Source: Rhizobium rhizogenes (lineage in GTDB: Bacteria; Pseudomonadota; Alphaproteobacteria; Rhizobiales; Rhizobiaceae). Taken from it: a stretch of 64,000 bases of DNA. This document shows positions 56,613-64,000 of this stretch, one piece after another. The stretch covers positions 2,174,001-2,238,000 of the forward strand of contig NZ_CP019702.2 in assembly GCF_002005205.3 (NCBI RefSeq). The letters are read 5' to 3'. The position numbers and the translations under genes were made by a program. Under the pieces are notes generated by a model. The model made no database searches. It was not told the DNA's origin and was given only the letters and a program-made list of their open reading frames with translations. Position 1 is the stretch's first letter; each line of letters opens with the position of its first letter.

Positions 56613-56662
56613 GGGCCAGACACCGTGCTTTTCCCCCGAAGGCACGAGGCGGTGTCTGGCCC
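56613..56662 (+). other. Long hairpin between binding-protein and permease genes
   Basis: Perfect thirteen-base stem GGGCCAGACACCG / CGGTGTCTGGCCC with a 24-base loop that can pair further (TGC/GCA). No T run. It separates the binding-protein gene from the permease gene. Confidence 0.75.
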
Positions 56663-56731
56663 ATTTCCCGAGGCCTTGCCCCATTTACGAAAATCCATTC
56701 CCCAAACGTCTGTTTCCCGGAGGCTGCAACC

Positions 56732-58483
56732 ATGCCGGTGGATGCCATTACCCAAAACCCACCCCGAGAACTATCCCGCGAACCGCGGTTGAGGACGCCC
56801 CGCCCGCCCGGCGAAGCGCTGCTCTTCCGCCGGCTCGTCATCGGGCTCCTGACGCTGTGCGTCCTCACGCCCATCTGCCTGATCATCTACCAGAGCTTTC
56901 TCGATGGTCCGTTCTTCAGCCCGAGCGCCAGCCTCGGCCTGAGCGCATATGAATATATTCTCGTCGACCCGATGTTCTACGATGCCCTGTGGAACACGGT
57001 CATCATGGCCGTGGGCATGGTGGCGATCGCCGTCCCGCTGGGCGCGGCACTCTCCTTCCTGCTCACCCGTACCGATGTGCATTTCCGCAAGGCGCTGGAA
57101 ATCATCGTGCTGGTTCCGATGTTCATTTCGGCGCTGGTGCTTGCTTTCGGTTATACGGTCGCGATCGGGCCTTCCGGCTTCGTTTCCATCCTTGCGCGCG
57201 ACATCATCGGTTTCGTGCCGTGGAACATCTATTCCCTGAGCGGCATCGTGCTTGTCACGGGGCTGGCGCATGTCCCGCATGTCTATCTTTACGTGTCGGC
57301 GGCGATGCGCAACCTGCCGTCCGATCTTGAAGAGGCGGCCCGCATCACCGGTGCGCCCATCTGGCGTGTGTGCTGGGATGTCACCGTGCCCATGGTGCTG
57401 CCCGCGCTCATCTTCGCCACCGCGCTTAACCTGTTGATCGGCTTTGAGATGTTCGGCGTGCCGCTGGTGCTTGGCGATCCGAGCGGCATCAACGTCCTCA
57501 CCACCTATATCTACAAGCTCACCACACTTTTCGGTGTCCCCACCTATCAGCTGATGGCCGTTGTCGTCGTCTTGCTGGTGCTCCTGACGCTGCCGCTGGT
57601 GTGGTATCAGCGCCGGCTGCTGCGCCACAGCCGCCGTTATGCCGCCCTTGGCGGAAAAGGCTCGCGCACCACGGTCATGCGGCTGGGACGGACCGGCCAG
57701 TTCATCGCGCTCTCCGTGATTGGTTTCTGGCTGTTCCTGTCGGTCATCCTGCCGATCGGCGGAATTATCCTGCGCGCCTTTGTCGATGCGTGGGGGCAGG
57801 GCGTCAATCCTTTCGCTCATCTCACCACCAAGCATTTCAATGCGCTTTTCGAGGTTCCGAGCCTTTATCGCGGTGTGCTCAACACCATCATTCTGGCGGT
57901 TGTCGGCGGCGCGCTGGCCGTTGCCTTTTATCTGGTCGTCGGTCTTGCCGGGCACCGCAATCGGGACGTGTCCAATACCGTTCTCGATTACATGGTTCTT
58001 CTGCCGCGCTCCATGCCGAGCCTGATCATCGGTCTCGCCTTTTTCTGGCTGTTCCTGTTCATTCCGTTCCTGGTGCCGCTGCGCACGACGCTGATAAGCC
58101 TGTTCATCGCTTATCTGATCGTCGGCCTTTCCTATGGCCTGCGGCTGCTGCAGGGCACGCTCATTCAGGTCAGCCCCGAACTGGAGGAGGCCGCGCGCAC
58201 GACGGGTGCGACAATCGGCCAGACCTGGCGTGACGTCGTCATTCCCATCGTGCGCCCCGGTCTCGTCGGCGCATGGGCGCTGATCATGATTGTCTTCCTG
58301 CGCGATTATGCCACCGGCATCTATCTCATGAGCGCCGGCACCGAAGTCATCGGCTCGCTCATGGTTTCCATGATCCAGTCCGGCGCAATGGACACGATTG
58401 CCGCGCTGGCATTCGTCAGCATCGTTCTTACCGGCGCAGGCCTCGGTCTCGCCCTTCGTCTGGGAGCAAAAATCCATGACTGA
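56732..58483 (+). CDS. Fused two-domain ABC permease, FbpB/AfuB type
   Basis: A 583-residue membrane protein carrying two complete permease halves in one chain (about 40-285 and 320-580), each with its own coupling loop: LEEAARITGAPIWRVCW and LEEAARTTGATIGQTW. This makes a second permease gene unnecessary. ATG 56732 follows GGAGG by eight bases; the longer upstream frame crosses the hairpin. Its end overlaps the ATPase start by eight bases. Confidence 0.93.
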   Translation: MPVDAITQNPPRELSREPRLRTPRPPGEALLFRRLVIGLLTLCVLTPICLIIYQSFLDGPFFSPSASLGLSAYEYILVDPMFYDALWNTVIMAVGMVAIAVPLGAALSFLLTRTDVHFRKALEIIVLVPMFISALVLAFGYTVAIGPSGFVSILARDIIGFVPWNIYSLSGIVLVTGLAHVPHVYLYVSAAMRNLPSDLEEAARITGAPIWRVCWDVTVPMVLPALIFATALNLLIGFEMFGVPLVLGDPSGINVLTTYIYKLTTLFGVPTYQLMAVVVVLLVLLTLPLVWYQRRLLRHSRRYAALGGKGSRTTVMRLGRTGQFIALSVIGFWLFLSVILPIGGIILRAFVDAWGQGVNPFAHLTTKHFNALFEVPSLYRGVLNTIILAVVGGALAVAFYLVVGLAGHRNRDVSNTVLDYMVLLPRSMPSLIIGLAFFWLFLFIPFLVPLRTTLISLFIAYLIVGLSYGLRLLQGTLIQVSPELEEAARTTGATIGQTWRDVVIPIVRPGLVGAWALIMIVFLRDYATGIYLMSAGTEVIGSLMVSMIQSGAMDTIAALAFVSIVLTGAGLGLALRLGAKIHD

Positions 58484-59537
58484 ACTTACTGTTCGCGACG
58501 TTCACAAATATCTCGGCGGCCTGCATATTCTTCAAGGCGCATCCTTCACCGCCGAACGCGGCTCGATCGTTTCCCTGCTCGGCGCTTCGGGCAGCGGCAA
58601 GACGACCCTGCTGCGCTGCATTGCCGGGCTGGAGCAGCCCGAACAGGGCCTCATCAGCATCGGCGGCAAGCCGGTGCTCGACGGCAGCAAGGGCCTGACG
58701 GTCGCGCCGGAAAACCGCAATATCGGCCTTGTCTTTCAGTCCTACGCGCTGTGGCCGCATCGCACCGTGATGGAAAATGTCGCCTATGGCTTGAAGCTGC
58801 GCGGCGTGAACCGGGTGGACGCCGGCAAACGTGTTCAGGCGACGCTGGAAAAGATCGGTCTCGGCCATCTTGCCGAGCGTTATCCCGATCAGCTTTCGGG
58901 CGGCCAGCAGCAACGCGTGGCCATCTGCCGCGCGCTGGTCTATGAGCCGCGTGTCCTGTTGATGGACGAGCCGCTTTCCAATCTTGACGCGAAGCTGCGC
59001 GAAGAGGCGCGTTACTGGATCCGCAAGCTCATCCTCGATCTGGAAATATGCGGTGTTCTCGTCACCCACGATCAGTCGGAGGCGCTCGCCGCATCCGACA
59101 ATATCCTGCTTCTGCGCAACGGCGCCATCGTTCAGGAAGGCACGCCGCAGGACATCTATACAAAGCCGAAGAGCTTTTATGCGGCGGACTTTCTCGGCGC
59201 GAACAATGTCGCCAGCGGCGAGATACGCGGTCTGGGCGAGGATGCCAGCATCCACGGGCCAAACTGGCAGCTCGATGGCATCGTTTTCGGCAAGAGCGGC
59301 GAAAAGGAGGACAAGGCGGTCATCCGCGTCGAGCAGATCGCCGTGCATGACAATCCCGGCCAGAACCGCAGGGAAATGCATCTGGATGCCTGCCTTTATC
59401 TTGGCGACCGCTGGGAATATCGCCTGAAAGCCGGTGATTTCGCAGCCAAGGCCTTTGGGCCGAAAGCCTTGCCCGAAGGTCCGGTGTGGGTGGATATTCC
59501 CCGAGAAAGCGTGTGGCTTTTCGCCCGTGGTTCATAA
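58476..59537 (+). CDS. ABC transporter ATPase, FbpC/AfuC type
   Basis: A 353-residue ATPase: Walker A GASGSGKTT, Q-loop FQSYALWPH, signature LSGGQQQR, Walker B LLMDEP, switch His in VTHDQSEA, and a C-terminal regulatory region (about 240-350). GGGAG precedes ATG 58476. Completes the importer with the fused permease and the binding protein. Confidence 0.93.
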   Translation: MTELTVRDVHKYLGGLHILQGASFTAERGSIVSLLGASGSGKTTLLRCIAGLEQPEQGLISIGGKPVLDGSKGLTVAPENRNIGLVFQSYALWPHRTVMENVAYGLKLRGVNRVDAGKRVQATLEKIGLGHLAERYPDQLSGGQQQRVAICRALVYEPRVLLMDEPLSNLDAKLREEARYWIRKLILDLEICGVLVTHDQSEALAASDNILLLRNGAIVQEGTPQDIYTKPKSFYAADFLGANNVASGEIRGLGEDASIHGPNWQLDGIVFGKSGEKEDKAVIRVEQIAVHDNPGQNRREMHLDACLYLGDRWEYRLKAGDFAAKAFGPKALPEGPVWVDIPRESVWLFARGS

Positions 59538-59601
59538 GCTCCTGCCCATCCGCTTCAAAGAACCGGTGGCCGAAACGGCCTGATCCGGCGAGGCGTTTCA
59601 T

Positions 59602-59640
59602 GGTCCATCGTTGTATTGCTGTATGAGGCAACGATGGACC
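59602..59640 (+). terminator. Stem-loop after the Afu-like operon
   Basis: Twelve-base perfect stem with a 15-base loop, 64 bases after the ATPase stop; flanking GCGTT and AACGC can extend it imperfectly. No T run. Confidence 0.55.
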
Positions 59641-59725
59641 GAACGCCGCTTTCCGAAGGGCCGGTTCTATTTGACGCTGCCGGTCGCAAATATCGATATT
59701 CATACGATACCTGTCACGAATCGCT

Positions 59726-59744
59726 GCCGCCTTGAGGCGGCTTT
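59726..59744 (+). terminator. Short GC-rich stem-loop with T tract
   Basis: GCCGCC-TTGA-GGCGGC followed by TTT. Confidence 0.45.
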
Positions 59745-60156
59745 GGGCATCCGCCACGGCGTCATCTCCACGTAAACGTCATCGATTTTCAGCTTTCCGC
59801 ATCGAATTTCGCGATGGGAAATGCCGGGCGCCTTCAACTGTCGCGGGGTGTCAACTTTGCCGGCTAAGAACATGCCTCAGGCACTTCATTTTGGGTTGTC
59901 CTATCGGCCTGTGTCGCCCGGTTCACCAGCCTCTTCGTACGAAAGGCCTGAATGGCGGTTGGCGGCTTCCGGTTGTCCCGCCTTTCCTGCGCTGGCCGTG
60001 CCGAAGCCGCACTGCAAACTTTTACCGGTGCAATTTTATAGTTTTCAAGTTGTGTAAATCATGGTCAGTCCATGGTTTCGCCACAATGCTTGATTGCATT
60101 CTGTTCAGAGTTTGACAGCTGATTGATTTTTTATCGATCCGATTACCGGGGTTTCA

Positions 60157-62313
60157 ATGACCGACCAGCCTGCATCTTCGGACTTTCTCCAGGCGAGCCG
60201 TGTGCTCAAGGTCAAGTCTCCGCTAGGGGAAGACCAGCTTCTGCCGGAACGACTTGCGGTTGACGAGGGTGTTTCGCGGCTTTTCGAGATTCACCTGACG
60301 CTGCGTGCGAAGAAGGAAGCGGTCAAGCCCGAGGAGCTGATCGGGCGGCTTGTCGATGTGTCGGTCGAGATAAGCCAGGGAGACGGGGAAGAGGGCAGCG
60401 GCGTCCGCCGGCCGTTCAACGGTCTGGTGACGGAACTGCATGAGGGCCCGCCGATCACCCGTGGGCTGCGCTCTTACGCGCTGACGATCCGGCCGCAGAT
60501 GTGGCTTCTGTCGCGGCGCTCTGATTGCCGCATCTGGATGGACAAGACGGCGGTGGAGATCGTCGAGACGCTGTTTTCCGAACATGGCATTCCGGCGCCC
60601 GACACGTCGGGCATCATCTCGCCGCCGCCTGCGCAACACTACAGCGTGCAATGGAACGAGACGGACCTTGATTATCTGACGCGCCGTTTCGAAGAGGACG
60701 GGCTGTTCTACTGGTTCAGCCATGAGGATGGTTCCCACAAGCTGCATGTGGCCGACAGCGCCAGCGGCTGGCTCGCCCCGTCGGCTTCGGCGCAGGGCGA
60801 GGGCCGGGTGCGTCTGGCGCAGGGGTCTTCGGACCGCAACCACATCAATGACTGGGCGCGGCGTTTTTCCTATGTGTCGGGCCAGCGAGCGGGTGCGGAC
60901 TGGAACTTCGAGACGCCGGGCATGGTGCCGGGCACGATGACGCCGTCGCTGGTACAGATGCCGGATGCGACGAAGCGCGAGCTTTATGAATATCCGGCCC
61001 GGATCAGCACGGTTGAAGAGGCCGAGCGGGCGCAGAAACTCAGAACCCAGTCGATCGAGGCGGATCATGACCGTGTGTTCGGCTCGTCCACCTCGCGCAT
61101 TCTGGAGGCGGGCCGGCGGTTCACGCCTTACGAAGTGGCGCATCCCGATCACGCCTATGAAGAGCATGTGATCATCCGTGCGAGCCACAGTATTGTCGAC
61201 CGTTCTTATGAGACGAATGGCAACGAGCCGGAATATCGCAACAGTTTCGAGGCGATCCCTGCGCGGGTGCCGCTGACGCCGCATCGCGCGACGAAGCGGC
61301 CGCGCATCGAGGGGACGCAGGTTGCGATCGTGGCGGGTCCTGCCGGTGAGGAAATCCATCCGGATCAGTATGGCCGCATCAAGCTGTGGTTCCCGTGGGA
61401 CCGCAAGGCGAAGAAGGATGGAACCGATACGTGCTGGGTGCGTGTGGCGCAGAACTGGGCAGGCTCCACCTGGGGCGGCCAGATCATTCCACGCATCGGC
61501 ATGGAGGTTATGGTTGCCTTTGTCGACGGTGACCCGGACCGGCCGCTGGTGACGGGGGTGGTGCCGAATGCACGCCAGACCGTGCCTTATGACCTGCCCG
61601 CCAACAAGACGAAGAGCACATTCCGCACCAATACCCACAAGGGAACCGGCTTCAACGAACTGACCTTCGAAGACGAGAACGGGCGGGAGGAAATCTATGT
61701 CCACGCCCAGAAGGATCGCAACGAGAAGATACGCAACAACCACAGCGAACGGATCGACAATAACTGGGTTCAGTCTGTCGGCCACAACAAGTCCATCGAG
61801 GTCCGCAACAACCATCACGAGGTTGTCGGCGGCAACATGATGATCACGGTCGGCCCGAGCGGCATCGGCCGGGTTGTCAATTCCCTGCTGAACTCCCTCG
61901 TCAGCGGCATTGGCGATGTGGCGAAAAATCTCGGTTTCCCCGGACTTCTCAATCCCGGCGAGGGCAATATGTCGGTGATTGTCGAGAAGAACAAAACCGA
62001 AAGCGTGGGGGTGTTCAACGCGGTCAATGTCGGGGCCGGAATGGCGACCAATGTCGGCATGTCCTACAGCGTCAATGCCGGAACGCGCGTCAATCTGATG
62101 AGCAACGATACGATGTCGCTGTCAGCGCAGAACAGCGCGACCGTGCACAGCGGTGGCGAACTGCACCTGACCTGCGGAAAAGCCAATGTGCTGATGCACG
62201 AGGATGGAACCGTCACGCTGAGCGGCACCAAGCTGTTCCTCGATTTCGCGGAGATCGAGATCAATGGTGACCAGCGTGTCGTCGTCAACGGCGGAAGGAT
62301 AGATTTGAATTGA
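60157..62313 (+). CDS. vgrG: Type VI secretion system tip protein VgrG
   Basis: A 718-residue spike protein. The gp27-like part (about 20-380) includes the family motif YSVQWNETDLDYLTRRFEEDGLFYW in split form near 166-190; the gp5-like OB fold (about 398-470) has the conserved QYGRIKLWFPWD and CWVRVAQNWAG; the needle (about 480-718) has beta-helix repeats such as HNKSIEVRNNHHEVVGG. A hydrophobic insert lies near 572-605 (VVNSLLNSLVSGIGDVAK). There is no fused effector domain at the C-terminus, so cargo is probably encoded downstream. No core secretion genes are in the window, so this is an orphan vgrG cluster. Confidence 0.93.
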   Translation: MTDQPASSDFLQASRVLKVKSPLGEDQLLPERLAVDEGVSRLFEIHLTLRAKKEAVKPEELIGRLVDVSVEISQGDGEEGSGVRRPFNGLVTELHEGPPITRGLRSYALTIRPQMWLLSRRSDCRIWMDKTAVEIVETLFSEHGIPAPDTSGIISPPPAQHYSVQWNETDLDYLTRRFEEDGLFYWFSHEDGSHKLHVADSASGWLAPSASAQGEGRVRLAQGSSDRNHINDWARRFSYVSGQRAGADWNFETPGMVPGTMTPSLVQMPDATKRELYEYPARISTVEEAERAQKLRTQSIEADHDRVFGSSTSRILEAGRRFTPYEVAHPDHAYEEHVIIRASHSIVDRSYETNGNEPEYRNSFEAIPARVPLTPHRATKRPRIEGTQVAIVAGPAGEEIHPDQYGRIKLWFPWDRKAKKDGTDTCWVRVAQNWAGSTWGGQIIPRIGMEVMVAFVDGDPDRPLVTGVVPNARQTVPYDLPANKTKSTFRTNTHKGTGFNELTFEDENGREEIYVHAQKDRNEKIRNNHSERIDNNWVQSVGHNKSIEVRNNHHEVVGGNMMITVGPSGIGRVVNSLLNSLVSGIGDVAKNLGFPGLLNPGEGNMSVIVEKNKTESVGVFNAVNVGAGMATNVGMSYSVNAGTRVNLMSNDTMSLSAQNSATVHSGGELHLTCGKANVLMHEDGTVTLSGTKLFLDFAEIEINGDQRVVVNGGRIDLN

Positions 62314-62321
62314 GAAGCGAC

Positions 62322-62786
62322 ATGATCAGAATACTGGCTTCGGCCTGTGTGATCCTGATGGGCTCCGGATCTCTTTCTCATGCACTTGAGTGCGAAACAG
62401 ACCCGGCGAAATTCGCCTTCACGTCGGACACGCCATCCACCTTCAATATGGGCGAGAAGCGGGATGTTGACCGGGCATATGCCGCGCTTGCGGGCGCTCT
62501 CGGTCCGCTCGACAGCTATCCGAAAACGCGGATTTTCTATTCGAAAGGTTATGAGGGCGTCAGGGACTATGATTGCAAGGACGAAAAATGCCGGGCGACG
62601 GAGGTTCTCGAAGGGCTTCAGCAATGCGGGGCGGGCGGCATGAGCAAGAAGGACGCCTGTTATCCGCTGGCGGTGGTCTATCAGCAGAAGCTCTATTGCC
62701 TTCTTTATCCGGGCCAGCCGGATTTTGATCCCTCAAAACCCTTCGTACCCTACGTGCCATTCAAGAACAGTCAGGACGGGCAATGA
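62322..62786 (+). CDS. Small exported cysteine-containing protein downstream of vgrG
   Basis: I do not recognise this 154-residue protein. ATG 62322 opens a signal peptide (hydrophobic SACVILMGSGS, cleavage near SHA-L), followed by a mature part with cysteines at ECE, YDCKDEKC, QQCG, DACY and YCL, six in all, suggesting disulfides in the periplasm. It begins eight bases after the vgrG stop and overlaps the next gene as ATGA. A periplasmic immunity protein against a type VI effector is a reasonable guess from position and export; a cargo protein is possible too. Confidence 0.7.
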   Translation: MIRILASACVILMGSGSLSHALECETDPAKFAFTSDTPSTFNMGEKRDVDRAYAALAGALGPLDSYPKTRIFYSKGYEGVRDYDCKDEKCRATEVLEGLQQCGAGGMSKKDACYPLAVVYQQKLYCLLYPGQPDFDPSKPFVPYVPFKNSQDGQ

Positions 62787-63748
62787 GCGATAGCGAATTC
62801 CCCTATGGCAACGACCTGAATAATCCCGATTCCTGGGTTGGTTTTGCCTATACCAAATCGCAGTCATGGCTGATCGGTTATGACAGCGGTGCTTCGCTCA
62901 TTCTCGGCGCTCACACCTTTCTGATGTTCGGCCGGGAGAATCTCTGCGCCTGCGTTGCCTCGTTTTACGGCGCCGGACTGACGGCGGGTTACGGCATGTC
63001 CAATGCCGCCAAGCGCGTCGAGCGCAGCGGCGGCCAGTCGACCAGGATCGGTCAGGGCGGCGGCGCGTCCGAGCAGCTCAAGAGGATCGAGGATATGAAA
63101 ACCGCAAAGGACATATCCGACATCCCGACTGCCGGCGACCAGTATGATTCCGCCGAGAAGATCTACCGTTTCCTCGCGGCGCAGCAGAACGGAATGAGCG
63201 CCCTCAAGCCGTTCAGCATCAACGATCTCGATTATACGATGGGCTGGGTCTCGGGCGCTTCCGTCGATGCCGCGATCGGGGCCGGGACCTATTATCTCGC
63301 CGATGCCCGCAACCTTTTCAAGGGCGCGACGGCTCTCAACGTCAAAACCGAGGCGACGCTGATCGGTGCTTCGCTCGGCTCCATGATCGGTTTCTGGCGG
63401 GTGAAGAAATGGTATTCCCTGTGGACCGAACTCTCCCGCTCCAAACGCGAGGAATATCCCTTCCAGGCCTATAATGTCCATCCGTTCTTCCGCGAATGGA
63501 AGTCGCAGGAATATACCTACCAGAAGCAGCTTGATCGCATCGCCGAGCAGGATCGCATCATTAACTCGATCACCAAGGATATGCAGGTCAACCCGACGAA
63601 ATACGGCTTCCCGGATTCCGATTATGCGCTGCAGCGGTCCGTGGAAATGACCGAGAAATTCTATTCTGGCGCGCGTTCTCCAGACAGCAACCCGTTCATG
63701 CCCTGGGTGCCGATGGACAAGCAGCATATCTTTTATGAAGGGCGTTGA
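62783..63748 (+). CDS. Unrecognised protein in the vgrG module, candidate type VI effector
   Basis: A 321-residue protein of no family I know. It has no signal peptide. Two similar segments, IGYDSGASLILGAHTFLMFG (about 31-50) and a matching MGWVSGASVDAAIGAGTYYLA region (about 152-172), each lead into a hydrophobic glycine-rich stretch, so the protein contains an internal duplication that could insert in membranes. The last 110 residues are charged and aromatic (WYSLWTELSRSKREEYPF, HPFFREWKSQEYTY). It overlaps the exported protein gene upstream by four bases and is five bases from the next gene, in the usual effector position. Confidence 0.65.
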   Translation: MSDSEFPYGNDLNNPDSWVGFAYTKSQSWLIGYDSGASLILGAHTFLMFGRENLCACVASFYGAGLTAGYGMSNAAKRVERSGGQSTRIGQGGGASEQLKRIEDMKTAKDISDIPTAGDQYDSAEKIYRFLAAQQNGMSALKPFSINDLDYTMGWVSGASVDAAIGAGTYYLADARNLFKGATALNVKTEATLIGASLGSMIGFWRVKKWYSLWTELSRSKREEYPFQAYNVHPFFREWKSQEYTYQKQLDRIAEQDRIINSITKDMQVNPTKYGFPDSDYALQRSVEMTEKFYSGARSPDSNPFMPWVPMDKQHIFYEGR

Positions 63749-63753
63749 GACCG

Positions 63754-64000
63754 ATGTTATCGAAGCCAGTGAAATTTGACGATGGATCGACACCGGTCGG
63801 CATATGGCTGGAACTGCATTCCACCGAACGCCAGTGGAAGAACACCTATGTGAGCCTGCTCAACGCGGGTGGCTCCAGCCGCGATATCGCCTTGCAGGCG
63901 ATTGGAACCCAGCACGGGCTGCTGCGAAACCTGTCGCAATTTCCCGCGGAGAGATGGAGGATGCTGTGCGACGGACAGGGCTGGACGCCGCTCGGCTGTT
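63754..64000 (+). CDS. Unrecognised protein, cut by window end
   Basis: Begins at ATG 63754, five bases after the preceding stop, and is open to the edge (82 residues). The visible part (VGIWLELHSTERQWKN, LLRNLSQFPAERWRML) is soluble, without signal peptide. It belongs to the vgrG operon by spacing; function unknown. Confidence 0.6.
   Translation, partial: MLSKPVKFDDGSTPVGIWLELHSTERQWKNTYVSLLNAGGSSRDIALQAIGTQHGLLRNLSQFPAERWRMLCDGQGWTPLGC

Larger units (their letters stand above)
59538..60156. other. Gap with hairpins before the VgrG gene
   Basis: 619 bases without a convincing gene. Contains GGTCCATCGTTG / CAACGATGGACC (59602-59640, twelve-base perfect stem) and GCCGCC-TTGA-GGCGGC-TTT (59726-59744). 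The last 150 bases before 60157 are AT-rich and probably hold the VgrG promoter. Short open frames here lack ribosome sites. Confidence 0.5.

Noticed and set aside
56771..58477. 568-codon antisense frame under the fused permease
   Set aside because: Composition is extreme in Gln, Asp, Arg and His, typical of reversed membrane-protein codons.
55516..59537. Ferric-iron importer assignment of the Afu/Fbp-like operon
   Set aside because: Family overlap is real, but the iron-binding tyrosine pair is not evident and the regulatory layout favours an organophosphate.
60223..61818. 531-codon antisense frame under vgrG
   Set aside because: Arg-rich shadow with no recognisable sequence.

Overview
The window looks like part of a secondary replicon of a fast-growing alphaproteobacterium of the Agrobacterium/Rhizobium group. 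The evidence is: high GC with strong codon bias (long open frames also appear antisense to real genes), five complete ABC uptake systems in 64 kb, a divergent ampR-ampC pair of rhizobial type, dgdR-dgdA, an Omp31/Omp25-like outer-membrane domain, and one- and two-component regulators beside nearly every catabolic cluster. No rRNA, tRNA, CRISPR array, insertion sequence or replication origin was seen.

Layout. 1-6.1 kb (minus): a cell-surface signalling locus with an ECF sigma factor, a FecR anti-sigma factor and a TonB-dependent receptor that runs off the left edge and carries an extra C-terminal Omp31-like barrel; an unknown protein lies upstream. 6.3-7.3 kb: a DnaQ-type exonuclease. 7.3-13.3 kb: a GntR regulator divergent from a polyamine/opine-type ABC importer with an Asp/Glu/hydantoin-racemase-like enzyme. 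13.3-13.8 kb: gene remnants. 13.8-17.2 kb: chromate transporter, ampR, ampC. 17.4-20.4 kb: a CHASE4-GGDEF protein and an NCS2 nucleobase permease. 20.4-22.6 kb: dgdR/dgdA. 23.3-25.1 kb: a large exported protein of unknown function. 25.2-29.9 kb: a LysR regulator divergent from a GalD-like tautomerase plus an NMT1/TauA-type ABC importer.

30.0-40.8 kb: a sugar-acid locus. DgoK-type kinase is divergent from a nine-gene, tightly packed operon: DapA-like protein, enolase-superfamily dehydratase, CUT1 sugar ABC importer, NAD-dependent epimerase/dehydrogenase, an IclR regulator fused in one polypeptide to an SMP-30 lactonase, and an SDR dehydrogenase. Read together this fits sugar uptake, oxidation to a lactone, lactone hydrolysis, dehydration to a 2-keto-3-deoxy acid, and kinase- or aldolase-type processing, with the regulator physically joined to the lactonase. 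40.9-46.4 kb (minus): an ABC importer operon with a glycerophosphodiesterase and an inositol-monophosphatase-family enzyme. 46.9-51.9 kb: a chemoreceptor and aconitase B.

52.1-59.5 kb: a response regulator, a TctE-type sensor kinase and a co-translated periplasmic binding protein face a homologous binding-protein-dependent ABC importer (Afu/Fbp type), resembling the Pgt regulatory design. 60.2-64.0 kb: a type VI secretion VgrG followed by three unrecognised proteins, the last cut by the window edge; this is a candidate effector/immunity module. The most unusual items are the receptor-Omp31 fusion, the IclR-SMP-30 fusion, the binding-protein-coupled two-component system and the VgrG cargo genes.
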